Shown here one piece after another: positions 16,835 through 24,489 of a DNA stretch of 64,000 nt. Below the pieces are notes generated by a model, which saw nothing but the letters and a program-made list of their open reading frames with translations, made no database searches and was not told where the DNA came from. The DNA is from Actinoallomurus sp963799975 (GTDB taxonomy: Bacteria > Actinomycetota > Actinomycetes > Streptosporangiales > Streptosporangiaceae), in NCBI GenBank assembly GCA_963799975.1, contig CAWCZF010000006.1, positions 3,906,001 to 3,970,000 of the forward strand, in the 5' to 3' direction. The stretch's first letter is position 1. The number at the start of each line of letters is the position of its first letter. A program made the position numbers and the translations under genes.

Positions 16835-17011
16835 GGCAGGACATCCTCTCGTGTCCCCCCAGGGTTGTGATGGCAGAGTTCCCGCATAGAGTTGCTGGAA
16901 ACGAAAAAATTGCGCATATCACAGCCCCCCGGGTACGAACCATCGGGCAAGAAGAGGTTCAATTATCAGTCTGGGTCTGTACACCACAGGGGACGAAAGG
17001 CAGGACAGAAC

Positions 17012-18118
17012 ATGTCCGACTTCAAACCCGGCCTTGAGGGCGTCGTCGCCTTCGAGACTGAGATCGCGGAACCGGACAAGGAGGGAGGCGCGCTCCGCTA
17101 CCGCGGAGTCGACATCGAAGACCTCGTCGGCCATGTCTCCTTCGGTGACGCATGGGGCCTGCTGGTCGACAACAGCTTCGACCCCGGCCTCGCCCCGGCA
17201 GAACCCCACGTCCTCCCGGTTCACTCCGGCGACGTGCGCGTCGACGTGCAGAGCGCGCTGCCGATCATCGCGCCCTCCTACGGCATGCGCCCGCTGCTGG
17301 ACATCACCGACGAGCAGGCGCGCGAGGACCTGGCACGCACGTCGGCGACCGCCCTGTCGTTCGTGGCGCAGAGCGCACGCGGACTCGGGCTGCCGATGGT
17401 CTCCCAGGAGCGCATCAACGAGGCGCGTACGATCACCGAGCGGTTCATGATCCGCTGGCGCGGAGAGCCGGACCCCCGTCACGTCACCGCGATCGACGCC
17501 TACTGGGTGTCGGCCGCCGAGCACGGCATGAACGCCTCCACGTTCACCGCGCGCGTCATCGCCTCCACCGGGGCCGACGTCGCGGCCTCGATGTCGGGCG
17601 CGATCGGCGCGATGTCCGGTCCGCTGCACGGCGGCGCACCCGCACGCGTGCTGCCGATGATCGAGAAGGTCGAGCAGATCGGCGACGCGCGCAAGGTCGT
17701 GACCGACATCCTCGACCACCACGAGCGGCTCATGGGCTTCGGCCACCGCGTCTACCGCGCCGAGGACCCGCGTGCACGCGTCCTGCGGCGCACCGCCAGA
17801 GAGCTGGGCGCCACCCGCTACGAGGCCGCCAAGGCACTCGAGGACGCGGCGCTCGAGGAGCTGCGCGAGCGCCGTCCGGACCGCCCGATCGAGACGAACG
17901 TGGAGTTCTGGGCCGCGGTCATCCTCGACTTCGCCGAGGTGCCGCCGCACATGATGCCGGCCATGTTCACCTGCGCACGCACGGCGGGCTGGGCCGCGCA
18001 CATCCTCGAGCAGAAGCGCACCGGACGCCTCGTACGGCCGAGCGCGCACTACGTCGGCCCGGAGCCGCGGCCGGTCGCGGAGGTGGCCGGTTCCGCCGAA
18101 CTCACCAACAAGGTCTGA
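17012..18118 (+). CDS. citA: citrate synthase 2 (CitA type)
   Basis: 368 residues from the ATG at 17012, with AGGA 6 nt upstream. It condenses oxaloacetate with acetyl-CoA. Conserved sites are A-E-H-G-M-N-A-S-T (first active His), G-P-L-H-G-G-A-P (second His), F-G-H-R-V-Y-R-A-E-D-P-R (third His and substrate Arg) and the catalytic Asp in N-V-E-F-W-A-A-V. The N-terminus L-E-G-V-V-A-F-E-T-E-I is typical of the short actinobacterial citrate synthase 2 rather than the main GltA. A long hairpin follows its stop. The 177-bp gap to divergent pdxH holds both promoters; I could not define them. Confidence 0.93.
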   Translation: MSDFKPGLEGVVAFETEIAEPDKEGGALRYRGVDIEDLVGHVSFGDAWGLLVDNSFDPGLAPAEPHVLPVHSGDVRVDVQSALPIIAPSYGMRPLLDITDEQAREDLARTSATALSFVAQSARGLGLPMVSQERINEARTITERFMIRWRGEPDPRHVTAIDAYWVSAAEHGMNASTFTARVIASTGADVAASMSGAIGAMSGPLHGGAPARVLPMIEKVEQIGDARKVVTDILDHHERLMGFGHRVYRAEDPRARVLRRTARELGATRYEAAKALEDAALEELRERRPDRPIETNVEFWAAVILDFAEVPPHMMPAMFTCARTAGWAAHILEQKRTGRLVRPSAHYVGPEPRPVAEVAGSAELTNKV

Positions 18119-18129
18119 GCCAGGGCACG

Positions 18130-18163
18130 ACGGCCCGCGATGCCGGGGGCATCAGCGGGCCGT
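18130..18163 (+). terminator. long hairpin terminator after citrate synthase
   Basis: ACGGCCCGC-GATGCC / GGCATC-a-GCGGGCCGT forms a 15-bp stem with one bulged A and a 3-nt loop, 12 bp after the stop at 18118. Confidence 0.7.
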
Positions 18164-18203
18164 ACGCGTCTCCTGACCCGGGCGAGACACCAGGCGAGGA
18201 CAC

Positions 18204-18500
18204 ATGGACAGCGGCCCTCGCGAGGACCAGGCCGCGGCTCTCCTGAAGGAGCGGGCACGCGCGGCGCGCGACCGGCGCTCCTGGAAGATCATCGCGTGGG
18301 TGATGGCCGGTGCGCTCGCACTGCTCGGCTACGACTCCGGCGCCGCGGCGGCCGACGCACACCGCGGCGGACGCCCGTGGGCCTACCCCGCCTGCGTCTC
18401 GGCGGTCTGCCTGCTGGCGCTCGCCGCGCTCACCGTCCGCGTGCTGAGACGGCGACGCGCTCATATCGCGGACACGCGTGAGCAGGACCCGGAGGCTTGA
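18204..18500 (+). CDS. small membrane protein, unknown function
   Basis: 98 residues. A charged cytoplasmic start (PREDQAAALLKERARAARDRR) leads to two hydrophobic helices (about 27-45 and 62-80), followed by a basic stop-transfer R-V-L-R-R-R-R and a polar tail. I do not recognise the family. It ends 14 bp before the serC start and lies behind the citA terminator, so it probably has its own promoter; codon use matches the neighbours. Confidence 0.6.
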   Translation: MDSGPREDQAAALLKERARAARDRRSWKIIAWVMAGALALLGYDSGAAAADAHRGGRPWAYPACVSAVCLLALAALTVRVLRRRRAHIADTREQDPEA

Positions 18501-18501
18501 T

Positions 18502-18507
18502 TAGGCT
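18502..18507 (+). promoter_or_regulatory. -10 hexamer TAGGCT for serC
   Basis: TAGGCT is 7 nt before the GTG at 18515 and selects that start over a TTG at 18497, which has GGAGG only 2 nt away. Confidence 0.4.
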
Positions 18508-18514
18508 TCCTCAG

Positions 18515-19624
18515 GTGACCGACATCGTGATCCCAGACAGCCTCAAGCCCGCCGACGGCCGCTTCGGCTCAGGTCCGTCGAAGGTCCGTCCCGAACAGCT
18601 GGCCGCCCTCGGCGCGTCCGGCGCGGCCTACATCGGCACCTCGCACCGGCAGCAGCCGGTCAAGTCGATCGTCGCCCGCGTACGCGCGGGCCTGTCCGAG
18701 CTGTTCTCGCTGCCCGACGGCTATGAGGTCGTCCTGGGCAACGGCGGCTCGACCGCCTTCTGGGACGTCGCCGCGTTCGGCCTCGTACGCGAGAGGTCGC
18801 AGCACCTGGTCTTCGGTGAGTTCTCCGCCAAGTTCGCCAAGGTCGTCGCGAAGGCGCCCTGGCTGGCCGACCCGTCGGTGCGCGAGACCGAGCCCGGCAC
18901 GCACCCGGTGGCGGTCGCCGAGGACGGCGTCGACGTCTACGCCGTCACGCAGAACGAGACCTCGACCGGCGTCGCGATGCCGGTCGAACGCCCGGCCGGC
19001 GCGGACGGGCTGGTGCTCGTGGACGCGACCAGCGCGGCCGCCGGCCTGCCGGTGGACGTGGCGCAGACCGATGTGTACTACTTCGCGCCGCAGAAGGGCT
19101 TCGCCTCCGACGGCGGCCTCTGGCTGGCGCTGGCCTCGCCCGCCGCGCTGGACCGCATCGAGGAGATCGCCGCCTCCGACCGCTACGTGCCCGACTTCTA
19201 TGACCTGAAGGTCGCGGTCGACAACTCGCGCAAGGACCAGACCTACAACACTCCGTCGGTCACGACGCTGCTGCTCATGGCACAGCAGATCGACTGGTTC
19301 CTCGCCCAGGGCGGCCTGTCGTGGTCGACCGGCCGCTGCGCCGACTCGGCCCAGCGGCTCTACACCTGGGCGGACAAGACCTCCTACACCACGCCGTTCG
19401 TGACCGACCCGGCGGCGCGCTCGCACGTCGTGGGCACGATCGACTTCGAGGGCGTGGACGCGGCCGCGGTCGCCAAGGTACTGCGCGCCAACGGCATCGT
19501 CGACACCGAGCCGTACCGCAAGCTGGGCCGCAACCAGCTGCGCATCGCCATGTACCCGGCGGTCGACCCGTCCGACGTCGAGGCGCTCACCGCCTGCGTC
19601 GACCACGTCGTCGAGCGACTCTGA
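18515..19624 (+). CDS. serC: phosphoserine aminotransferase
   Basis: 369 residues from the GTG at 18515. It converts 3-phosphohydroxypyruvate and glutamate to phosphoserine, the second step of serine synthesis, with PLP. This is the actinobacterial SerC form, recognisable by the start D-I-V-I-P-D-S-L-K-P-A-D-G-R-F-G-S-G-P-S-K-V. The PLP pocket is G-N-G-G-S-T-A-F-W-D, the Schiff-base Lys is in F-A-P-Q-K-G-F-A-S-D-G-G, and the substrate-binding motif is T-Y-N-T-P-S-V. The C-terminal Y-R-K-L-G-R-N-Q-L-R-I-A-M-Y closes the fold. The start is likely leaderless. Convergent with a large membrane-protein gene across a perfect palindrome. Confidence 0.95.
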   Translation: MTDIVIPDSLKPADGRFGSGPSKVRPEQLAALGASGAAYIGTSHRQQPVKSIVARVRAGLSELFSLPDGYEVVLGNGGSTAFWDVAAFGLVRERSQHLVFGEFSAKFAKVVAKAPWLADPSVRETEPGTHPVAVAEDGVDVYAVTQNETSTGVAMPVERPAGADGLVLVDATSAAAGLPVDVAQTDVYYFAPQKGFASDGGLWLALASPAALDRIEEIAASDRYVPDFYDLKVAVDNSRKDQTYNTPSVTTLLLMAQQIDWFLAQGGLSWSTGRCADSAQRLYTWADKTSYTTPFVTDPAARSHVVGTIDFEGVDAAAVAKVLRANGIVDTEPYRKLGRNQLRIAMYPAVDPSDVEALTACVDHVVERL

Positions 19625-19631
19625 CCCACCG

Positions 19632-19657
19632 GGGCCCGGCGGCGCGCCGCCGGGCCC
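19632..19657. terminator. perfect GC palindrome, bidirectional terminator
   Basis: A 26-bp perfect palindrome, half-site GGGCCCGGCGGCG, lies between the convergent serC and membrane-protein stops (19624 and 19668). Confidence 0.7.
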
Positions 19658-19667
19658 GCCGTGCAGG

Positions 19668-21623
19668 TCAGAGTTCGGGCGGCGGCGCGGCGCCGTGGCC
19701 CGCGTCCGGAGGTCCCCACGGGAGCCCGTGACGCTCGCACGCACGGCGGAGCTCGGTCAGGTCCGGCGGGAAGGTCACGCGGCGGATCACGCGGCCGGCC
19801 GGGCTCCACACGACCAGGCGCGGCGCCTCGGCCTCATCGATCCCGACGCCGCCCAGCGCCTGCCGTGTCACGCTCCATTCCGTACGCCCGAGGCGGGTCA
19901 CCGAGGAGATCCCCGAGGCGGAGACGCGCAGCTGGGACCGGTTGCGGTCATAGAACCACGCACCCGCGACGCCCAGGACGAGACCCGACGGCGCGGTCCA
20001 GGCCAGCGCGGTCCAGAAACCGCCGAGGTCCTCGCGCAGCCACAGCGAGCCGAGCACCGCGACCAGCTCGCACATCGTGGCGGTCACCGCGTACGCGAGC
20101 ACGCGTGTACGCGGCGGCACGTCGAGCTGGGCGGCGGGCAGCGTCTTCGGCTTCTCCGGCGAGGGACCCGCGACGGCCTCCAGCGGCGTCATCGAGCCGT
20201 GGAAGGCGGCGTTGACGTACGCGTCGTACTCGGCGTCGGTGATCGGGAGCTGGACGCGCCGCGCGGCGTCGCGCAGGTCCGTGCGCGAGATCCGCAGCAT
20301 CGACAGCGGCGCGGCGAGGAACTCATCGCCCTCGTCGTCGTACATGCGCAGCCACGCGTGCCCGTCGACGGTGAGCAGCTCCATCCCGCCGATGCGCTCG
20401 CGCGGCATGCGCAAGATGATGTCGCCCGCGCCGTCGGCCCAGCCGATGCCGTCGTCGTCGACCACGAGCCGCCCGCCGGGGACGCGGGAGAAGATCTCCG
20501 GCAGCCCCGCCAGGCCGTACTCCGAGGGGCGTACGGCCCCCTGGTCGGGCGTGATGACGTGGTAGCCGCGCTCGTCCAGCGCGTGGGTGAGCTGGAAGGC
20601 GTCCAGGCCGCGTGCGGGCAGCCGGGCGAGGACCTCGAGGCGGTGGCCGAAGACGGTGACCACGGTCGGGTCGGCGGCCGTGCGCCCGGACAGTGGATCG
20701 ATGGCGGTGCCCGGCCCGACGACCGCGGCGGCGACGGCGTCCGCGCGCACCCGCCACTCCCCCACGGTCGCGTGGCGTACGCGCAGCTCCGAACGCGTGA
20801 TGTTCCAGGTGAGGGGCGCACTGGTCAGCCGGCGGCGGCGGGCGGCGAGCAGCGCCACGCCGCCCGCGAGCGCCCACAGGCCGCCCATGAGCCGGCTGCC
20901 GAACGCCAGGCCGCCTCCGAGCGCGATGCGGGCCACCATCGTCAGCGACAGCAGAGTCACGAGCAGTCCGACCACCGTCGTACGCCGCCAGGCGGTCGCG
21001 GTCGTGGCCAGCCGCCCGGCGTCGGTGCGCGCGGGCCGCCGAGGCTCGTGCGCGACGGCGAGGAGCGCCGCCTCCTGGTCGCGCAGCCGCTGCTCGGCCC
21101 GGCGGCCGAGCGCGCGCGGGGTCTCGTCCTCGGGCGGCAGGCCCTCGTCCTCGAACACCGACCGGTCGCCGTCGATCACGTGCGTGGTGATGCCCAGGCG
21201 GCGAGCCGTGACGTAGAAGGTCAGCGGGTCGAACCCCATCTCGGCGAGCGAGCCCGCGACGGTCACGCCGAATCGGTGGAAGATCGTGAGCACCCCGTCC
21301 TCGGCGGTCACCGCGAACTCCTCGACGCGCGCCAGGTCGTACGCCTCCAGGACCGAGTCGTCGGCGGCGAGGCGTTCGAGCCCGCGGTCGGACAGCCGCC
21401 AGCGCCCGGTGCGCCGCTCGCGCAGTCCCAGCAGCCAGGGCACGGCGTTGCAGGCGAGCACGGCGGCCAGCCACACCGCGGCCGGGCGGATCGGCAGCAG
21501 CGCGACGGCCAAGGAGGCAAGGGCGAAGGGGCCGGCCGCCACAGGACGCAGCCGACGCGAGGGTGCGCGGAGGCCGATCAGCTCGAGGTTCACGAGAACA
21601 GATCGTGACATGTCAGCGCCCAT
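19668..21623 (-). CDS. large membrane protein with repeated PH-like domains
   Basis: 651 residues, not a family I can name. Helix pairs at about 27-66, 213-260 and 505-555 separate three soluble beta-rich modules. Each module begins with a W-R/T-like strand and a G-I/V start (W-R-L-S-D-R-G-L-E-R-L; W-N-I-T-R-S-E-L-R-V; R-S-Q-L-R-V-S-A-S-G-I), the look of repeated bacterial PH domains. The C-terminus is Pro/Gly-rich. The ATG at 21623 is used; 21611 is another candidate. The upstream propeller gene stops 4 bp before this start, so the two are co-transcribed and may form one envelope complex. Confidence 0.6.
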   Translation of the reverse strand: MGADMSRSVLVNLELIGLRAPSRRLRPVAAGPFALASLAVALLPIRPAAVWLAAVLACNAVPWLLGLRERRTGRWRLSDRGLERLAADDSVLEAYDLARVEEFAVTAEDGVLTIFHRFGVTVAGSLAEMGFDPLTFYVTARRLGITTHVIDGDRSVFEDEGLPPEDETPRALGRRAEQRLRDQEAALLAVAHEPRRPARTDAGRLATTATAWRRTTVVGLLVTLLSLTMVARIALGGGLAFGSRLMGGLWALAGGVALLAARRRRLTSAPLTWNITRSELRVRHATVGEWRVRADAVAAAVVGPGTAIDPLSGRTAADPTVVTVFGHRLEVLARLPARGLDAFQLTHALDERGYHVITPDQGAVRPSEYGLAGLPEIFSRVPGGRLVVDDDGIGWADGAGDIILRMPRERIGGMELLTVDGHAWLRMYDDEGDEFLAAPLSMLRISRTDLRDAARRVQLPITDAEYDAYVNAAFHGSMTPLEAVAGPSPEKPKTLPAAQLDVPPRTRVLAYAVTATMCELVAVLGSLWLREDLGGFWTALAWTAPSGLVLGVAGAWFYDRNRSQLRVSASGISSVTRLGRTEWSVTRQALGGVGIDEAEAPRLVVWSPAGRVIRRVTFPPDLTELRRACERHGLPWGPPDAGHGAAPPPEL

Positions 21624-21627
21624 CCCG

Positions 21628-22596
21628 TCATGACCCTCGTCTGCGAGCGAACAGGACGACGACCAGAATCACGGCTCCCGCGGCAAAAGTAAGGATTGGA
21701 ATCGAGATCTTCTTCGAGTCGCTGGTAGCGCCGCCGGAGTGCTCCTTGACCTCGGCGCTGGGCGGGGTCGCGGACCTGGGCCGCGGCGGCAGCGCGCTGG
21801 CCGGAACCGGCACCCGCCAGAGCGGCTGGCCCGTGCCCTCCGAGCTGAGCAGCAGCGACCGGCCGTCGGCGGTGAAGGTGATGCCCTCGCCCTGCTTCTG
21901 GTTCGGGATCGTGACGTCGGCGATCTTCTTGCCGGGCGCGCGGTAGATCTCCGCGCCCCAGTAGCCGCGAATCACGAACGCGTGGCCGTCCGGCGCGAAC
22001 GCGCCGTCGGTCGCGTAGAAGGGCGCGCCGCCGACCTTGTGCATGACGTTGAAGCGGCCGGTCCGCAGCCGTTGCGGCCCCTCGTACAGCGAGTCGCCGC
22101 TGAGTGACTTGCTGGCGATGTAGAGCCGTCCGGTGCGCGGGTCGATCATCATCGTCTCGGCGTTGCGCGGCCCGTCGGCGTACTTGATCCGGTACGCGGT
22201 GGCGCGCAGCGTCTGGCTGCGCAGCCGGGCCGGCTCGGGGATCCGGTAGACGGTGACGTAGGGCCAGGCACCGCCGAGGTTGTCGCCGATGTCGCCGACG
22301 TAGATGCCGTCCGGGCCGAGCGCCATCGCCTCCCAGTCACGGTTGCCCGCGCCGGCGAACCTCAGCGTGGCCCGCGTACGGCAGTCGGGGCCGAGGGCGT
22401 ACACCTCGGGACGCCCGCCGGAGTCGTTGAAGGTGTAGACGATGCCGGGGTGGCGGCGGCTCGCGGCCAGGCCGCTGGACTCGTCGATGCGCGGGTCCTT
22501 GACCGTGCAGACCTTCGTGGCACCGTCCTCGGCCGCCGCGGGCGCGGCGAACAGCAGGAGCAAGAGCGCGGTGAGGGCCATGAGGGCGGACGGCAT
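21628..22596 (-). CDS. secreted beta-propeller-like protein with C-terminal anchor
   Basis: 322 residues from the ATG at 22596 (a GTG at 22611 is the alternative). Signal peptide MPSALMALTALLLLLFAAPAAA, then blades with recurring D-x-G/D-S-G turns: E-S-S-G-L-A-A-S, F-N-D-S-G-G-R-P-E-V, Y-V-G-D-I-G-D-N, R-L-Y-I-A-S-K. It ends in a membrane helix (about 297-317) and a basic tail, so the propeller sits outside the cell and is anchored. Similar proteins are described as esterase-like or NHL-type propellers; no catalytic site is clear. It is the first gene of a two-gene unit with the PH-like membrane protein. Confidence 0.65.
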   Translation of the reverse strand: MPSALMALTALLLLLFAAPAAAEDGATKVCTVKDPRIDESSGLAASRRHPGIVYTFNDSGGRPEVYALGPDCRTRATLRFAGAGNRDWEAMALGPDGIYVGDIGDNLGGAWPYVTVYRIPEPARLRSQTLRATAYRIKYADGPRNAETMMIDPRTGRLYIASKSLSGDSLYEGPQRLRTGRFNVMHKVGGAPFYATDGAFAPDGHAFVIRGYWGAEIYRAPGKKIADVTIPNQKQGEGITFTADGRSLLLSSEGTGQPLWRVPVPASALPPRPRSATPPSAEVKEHSGGATSDSKKISIPILTFAAGAVILVVVLFARRRGS

Positions 22597-22646
22597 GCTC
22601 CTGATCTTCACCGCTCGCCGGGCGCGCGAAGCCTGGCGCGGGCGAC

Positions 22647-22730
22647 TCAATGGAGAATCGTGCCGACGACGACGGCGGACACGAGGACCACGAGTACGGC
22701 CGGCAGCAACCATCGCGGAGCACGGTTCAC
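22647..22730 (-). CDS. 27-residue leaderless membrane microprotein
   Basis: GTG at 22730 to TGA at 22647. The product is VNRAPRWLLPA followed by a 14-residue hydrophobic run and GTILH: one transmembrane helix with a short basic N-terminus. TAGGCT (22743-22738) lies exactly 7 nt upstream, matching the leaderless arrangement seen across the window, and no ribosome site is needed. A longer frame open to 22832 has no such signal and an unlikely Pro/Arg-rich start. Function unknown. Between the propeller gene and purC. Confidence 0.5.
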   Translation of the reverse strand: MNRAPRWLLPAVLVVLVSAVVVGTILH

Positions 22731-22737
22731 GCCGACG

Positions 22738-22743
22738 AGCCTA
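22738..22743 (-). promoter_or_regulatory. -10 hexamer TAGGCT of the 27-codon ORF
   Basis: Placed 7 nt before GTG 22730; it defines the short ORF. Confidence 0.4.
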
Positions 22744-22940
22744 TGCGGTCGGCCGAACCTCCGGAGCGAGACACGGCCCTCCGCCGGCCCCGTACCGGAC
22801 GCCGGAGGCGCTGAGGGACGCCGCACGGCCACACGACGCGGCCGGTCTCAGCTGGGGGACCCGCCGGGCCGCCGCGCGCCGCAGGGGCCGTGCTGAGCGT
22901 TCCCACGGGGGTGGTTCGCACCGTCTCGGCCGCGAATCGG

Positions 22941-23048
22941 CACGGCCCCAAGCGCTCCCGGCGGATCGGCGACGCGTGGAAGGAGCAGAAGGCCATCAAG
23001 GAGGTCATGGTCCTTTTCCAGGGACACGACGTGTCGGGCCGGCTCGCG
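22941..23048 (+). pseudogene. decayed fragment resembling RecD2-type helicase
   Basis: About 36 codons read H-G-P-K-R-S-R-R-I-G-D-A-W-K-E-Q-K-A-I-K-E-V-M split by nothing, then V-L-F-Q-G-H-D-V-S. From memory this matches the helix-hairpin-helix stretch just before the helicase core of RecD-like ATP-dependent DNA helicases. Nothing before or after continues the match in any frame, there is no start site, and the flanks are Gly/Arg/Pro low-complexity. The whole 22744-23125 gap holds only this scrap and the purC promoter region. I read it as a relic of a lost gene; chance similarity remains possible. Confidence 0.45.
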
Positions 23049-23125
23049 GGCGGGCCGCCGCGCCGCGTACCCGGGCCGCCCGGTAGCTTGCGGTTTACCT
23101 GATCGGCCGAGGTACGGAGGGGTAC

Positions 23126-23959
23126 ATGGAGCTGGTGCACGCCGGCAAGGTGCGGGACGTCTACGCCGACGGCGAGGAACTGATCCTCGTGGCGTCCGAC
23201 CGGGTGAGCGTGTACGACGTGATCCTGCCGACGCCGATCCCCGGCAAGGGCGCGATCCTCACCCAGCTGTCCCTGTGGTGGTTCGACCGGCTCGCCGACG
23301 TCGCGCCGAACCACGTGATCTCCGAGGACGTGCCGGCCGAGTGGGCCGGGCGGGCGATTCGCTGCCGGCGGCTGGAGATGTTCCCGGTGGAGTTCATCGC
23401 GCGCGGCTACCTCGCGGGGCTCGGGCTCAAGGAGTACGAGAAGCAGGGCACGGTTTCGGGGGTGTCGCTGCCGCCGGGGCTGGTCGAGGGCTCGCGGCTG
23501 CCCGAGCCGGTGTTCACGCCGACCACGAAGGCGGCGGCCGGGCACGACGAGTTCATCACGTACGAGGACGTGGAGCGGGAGATCGGCGCCGAGACGGCGG
23601 CGCACCTGCGCGACCTCACGCTGGAGGTCTACCGGCGCGGTGCGGAGCTGGCCGGGGCGCGCGGGGTCATCATCGCCGACACCAAGCTGGAGTTCGGCCG
23701 CGCGCAGGACGGCACGGTCGTGCTCGCCGACGAGGTGCTGACGCCGGACTCCTCGCGGTTCTGGCCCGCCGGCTCCTGGGAGCCGGGCCGCCCGCAGTAC
23801 TCCCTGGACAAGCAGTTCGTCCGCGACTGGTCGGCCTCGGTGACCGGCTGGGACCGTACGCCGCCCGGCCCGGCGATCCCCGGCGACGTCGTGGCGGCCA
23901 CCCAGGCGCGCTATGCCGAGGTCTTCGAGCGGATCACCGGCTCGCCGTGGCGTCCCTGA
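23126..23959 (+). CDS. purC: phosphoribosylaminoimidazole-succinocarboxamide synthase
   Basis: 277 residues from the ATG at 23126, with GGAGG upstream. It joins CAIR and aspartate with ATP to give SAICAR in purine synthesis. Motifs: H-A-G-K-V-R-D-V-Y at 5-13, L-V-A-S-D-R-V-S-V-Y-D, P-V-E-F-I-A-R-G-Y-L-A-G (substrate binding), F-T-P-T-T-K-A, I-I-A-D-T-K-L-E-F-G and L-A-D-E-V-L-T-P-D-S-S-R-F-W. Full length. The last 26 bases overlap the convergent thpR gene. A TAGCTT hexamer at 23084-23089 is a possible -10. Confidence 0.97.
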   Translation: MELVHAGKVRDVYADGEELILVASDRVSVYDVILPTPIPGKGAILTQLSLWWFDRLADVAPNHVISEDVPAEWAGRAIRCRRLEMFPVEFIARGYLAGLGLKEYEKQGTVSGVSLPPGLVEGSRLPEPVFTPTTKAAAGHDEFITYEDVEREIGAETAAHLRDLTLEVYRRGAELAGARGVIIADTKLEFGRAQDGTVVLADEVLTPDSSRFWPAGSWEPGRPQYSLDKQFVRDWSASVTGWDRTPPGPAIPGDVVAATQARYAEVFERITGSPWRP

Positions 23960-24476
23960 GCGGCCAGCGGCACAGCGTCTCGTACCGCGTCCCGGGCCCG
24001 GGGTGGCTCTGGACGAGGTGGATCTCCCCGGCGGTCCACGGCGTGCCCTCGAACGCCGCCAGCGCGTCGGCCATCGGCCGCACGTCCACCGGCCGGCGGC
24101 AGCGGGCGACCGTGAGGTGGGGGCGGAAGGGCAGGGCGCGGCCCGCGCCGGCGCCGTGCCCGGCGGCGAGGCACAGGTCGGCGAGGCGCTGGAGGTCGGC
24201 GCGTACGCCGGCCCAGAGCGTGCGTGCCTCGCGCGGGCCGGGGAAGGCCCCGGCCCCGGCGAATCTCACGACGCGGCGCGGATGCAGGGCGGCGACGTCT
24301 TCGAGGCGCGTCAGCAGCACCGCCGGATCCGCAACCTCGCCGTAGAAGGTGAGGGTCACGTGGAACGTCTCACGCCGGGTCCAGTCGAGGTGGGCCCACC
24401 CTCGATAGGGGGTGAAGGCCGCCTCGACCTCGTCGAGGACGTGTTCCGGCGGGATGAGGGCGGCGAAGAGTCTCAC
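23934..24476 (-). CDS. thpR: RNA 2',3'-cyclic phosphodiesterase (2H family)
   Basis: 180 residues from the GTG at 24476. The 2H phosphoesterase fold has two H-x-T motifs: F-H-V-T-L-T-F near residue 42 and R-P-H-L-T-V-A-R near 130, both intact. It begins M-R-L-F-A-A-L-I-P-P, the standard ThpR/LigT start. It opens 2',3'-cyclic phosphates at RNA ends. The MFS stop lies 13 bp upstream, so thpR is the third gene of marR-MFS-thpR. The 3' end overlaps purC. Confidence 0.92.
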   Translation of the reverse strand: MRLFAALIPPEHVLDEVEAAFTPYRGWAHLDWTRRETFHVTLTFYGEVADPAVLLTRLEDVAALHPRRVVRFAGAGAFPGPREARTLWAGVRADLQRLADLCLAAGHGAGAGRALPFRPHLTVARCRRPVDVRPMADALAAFEGTPWTAGEIHLVQSHPGPGTRYETLCRWPLRDATASR

Positions 24477-24489
24477 GCCGCCCAGGGTC

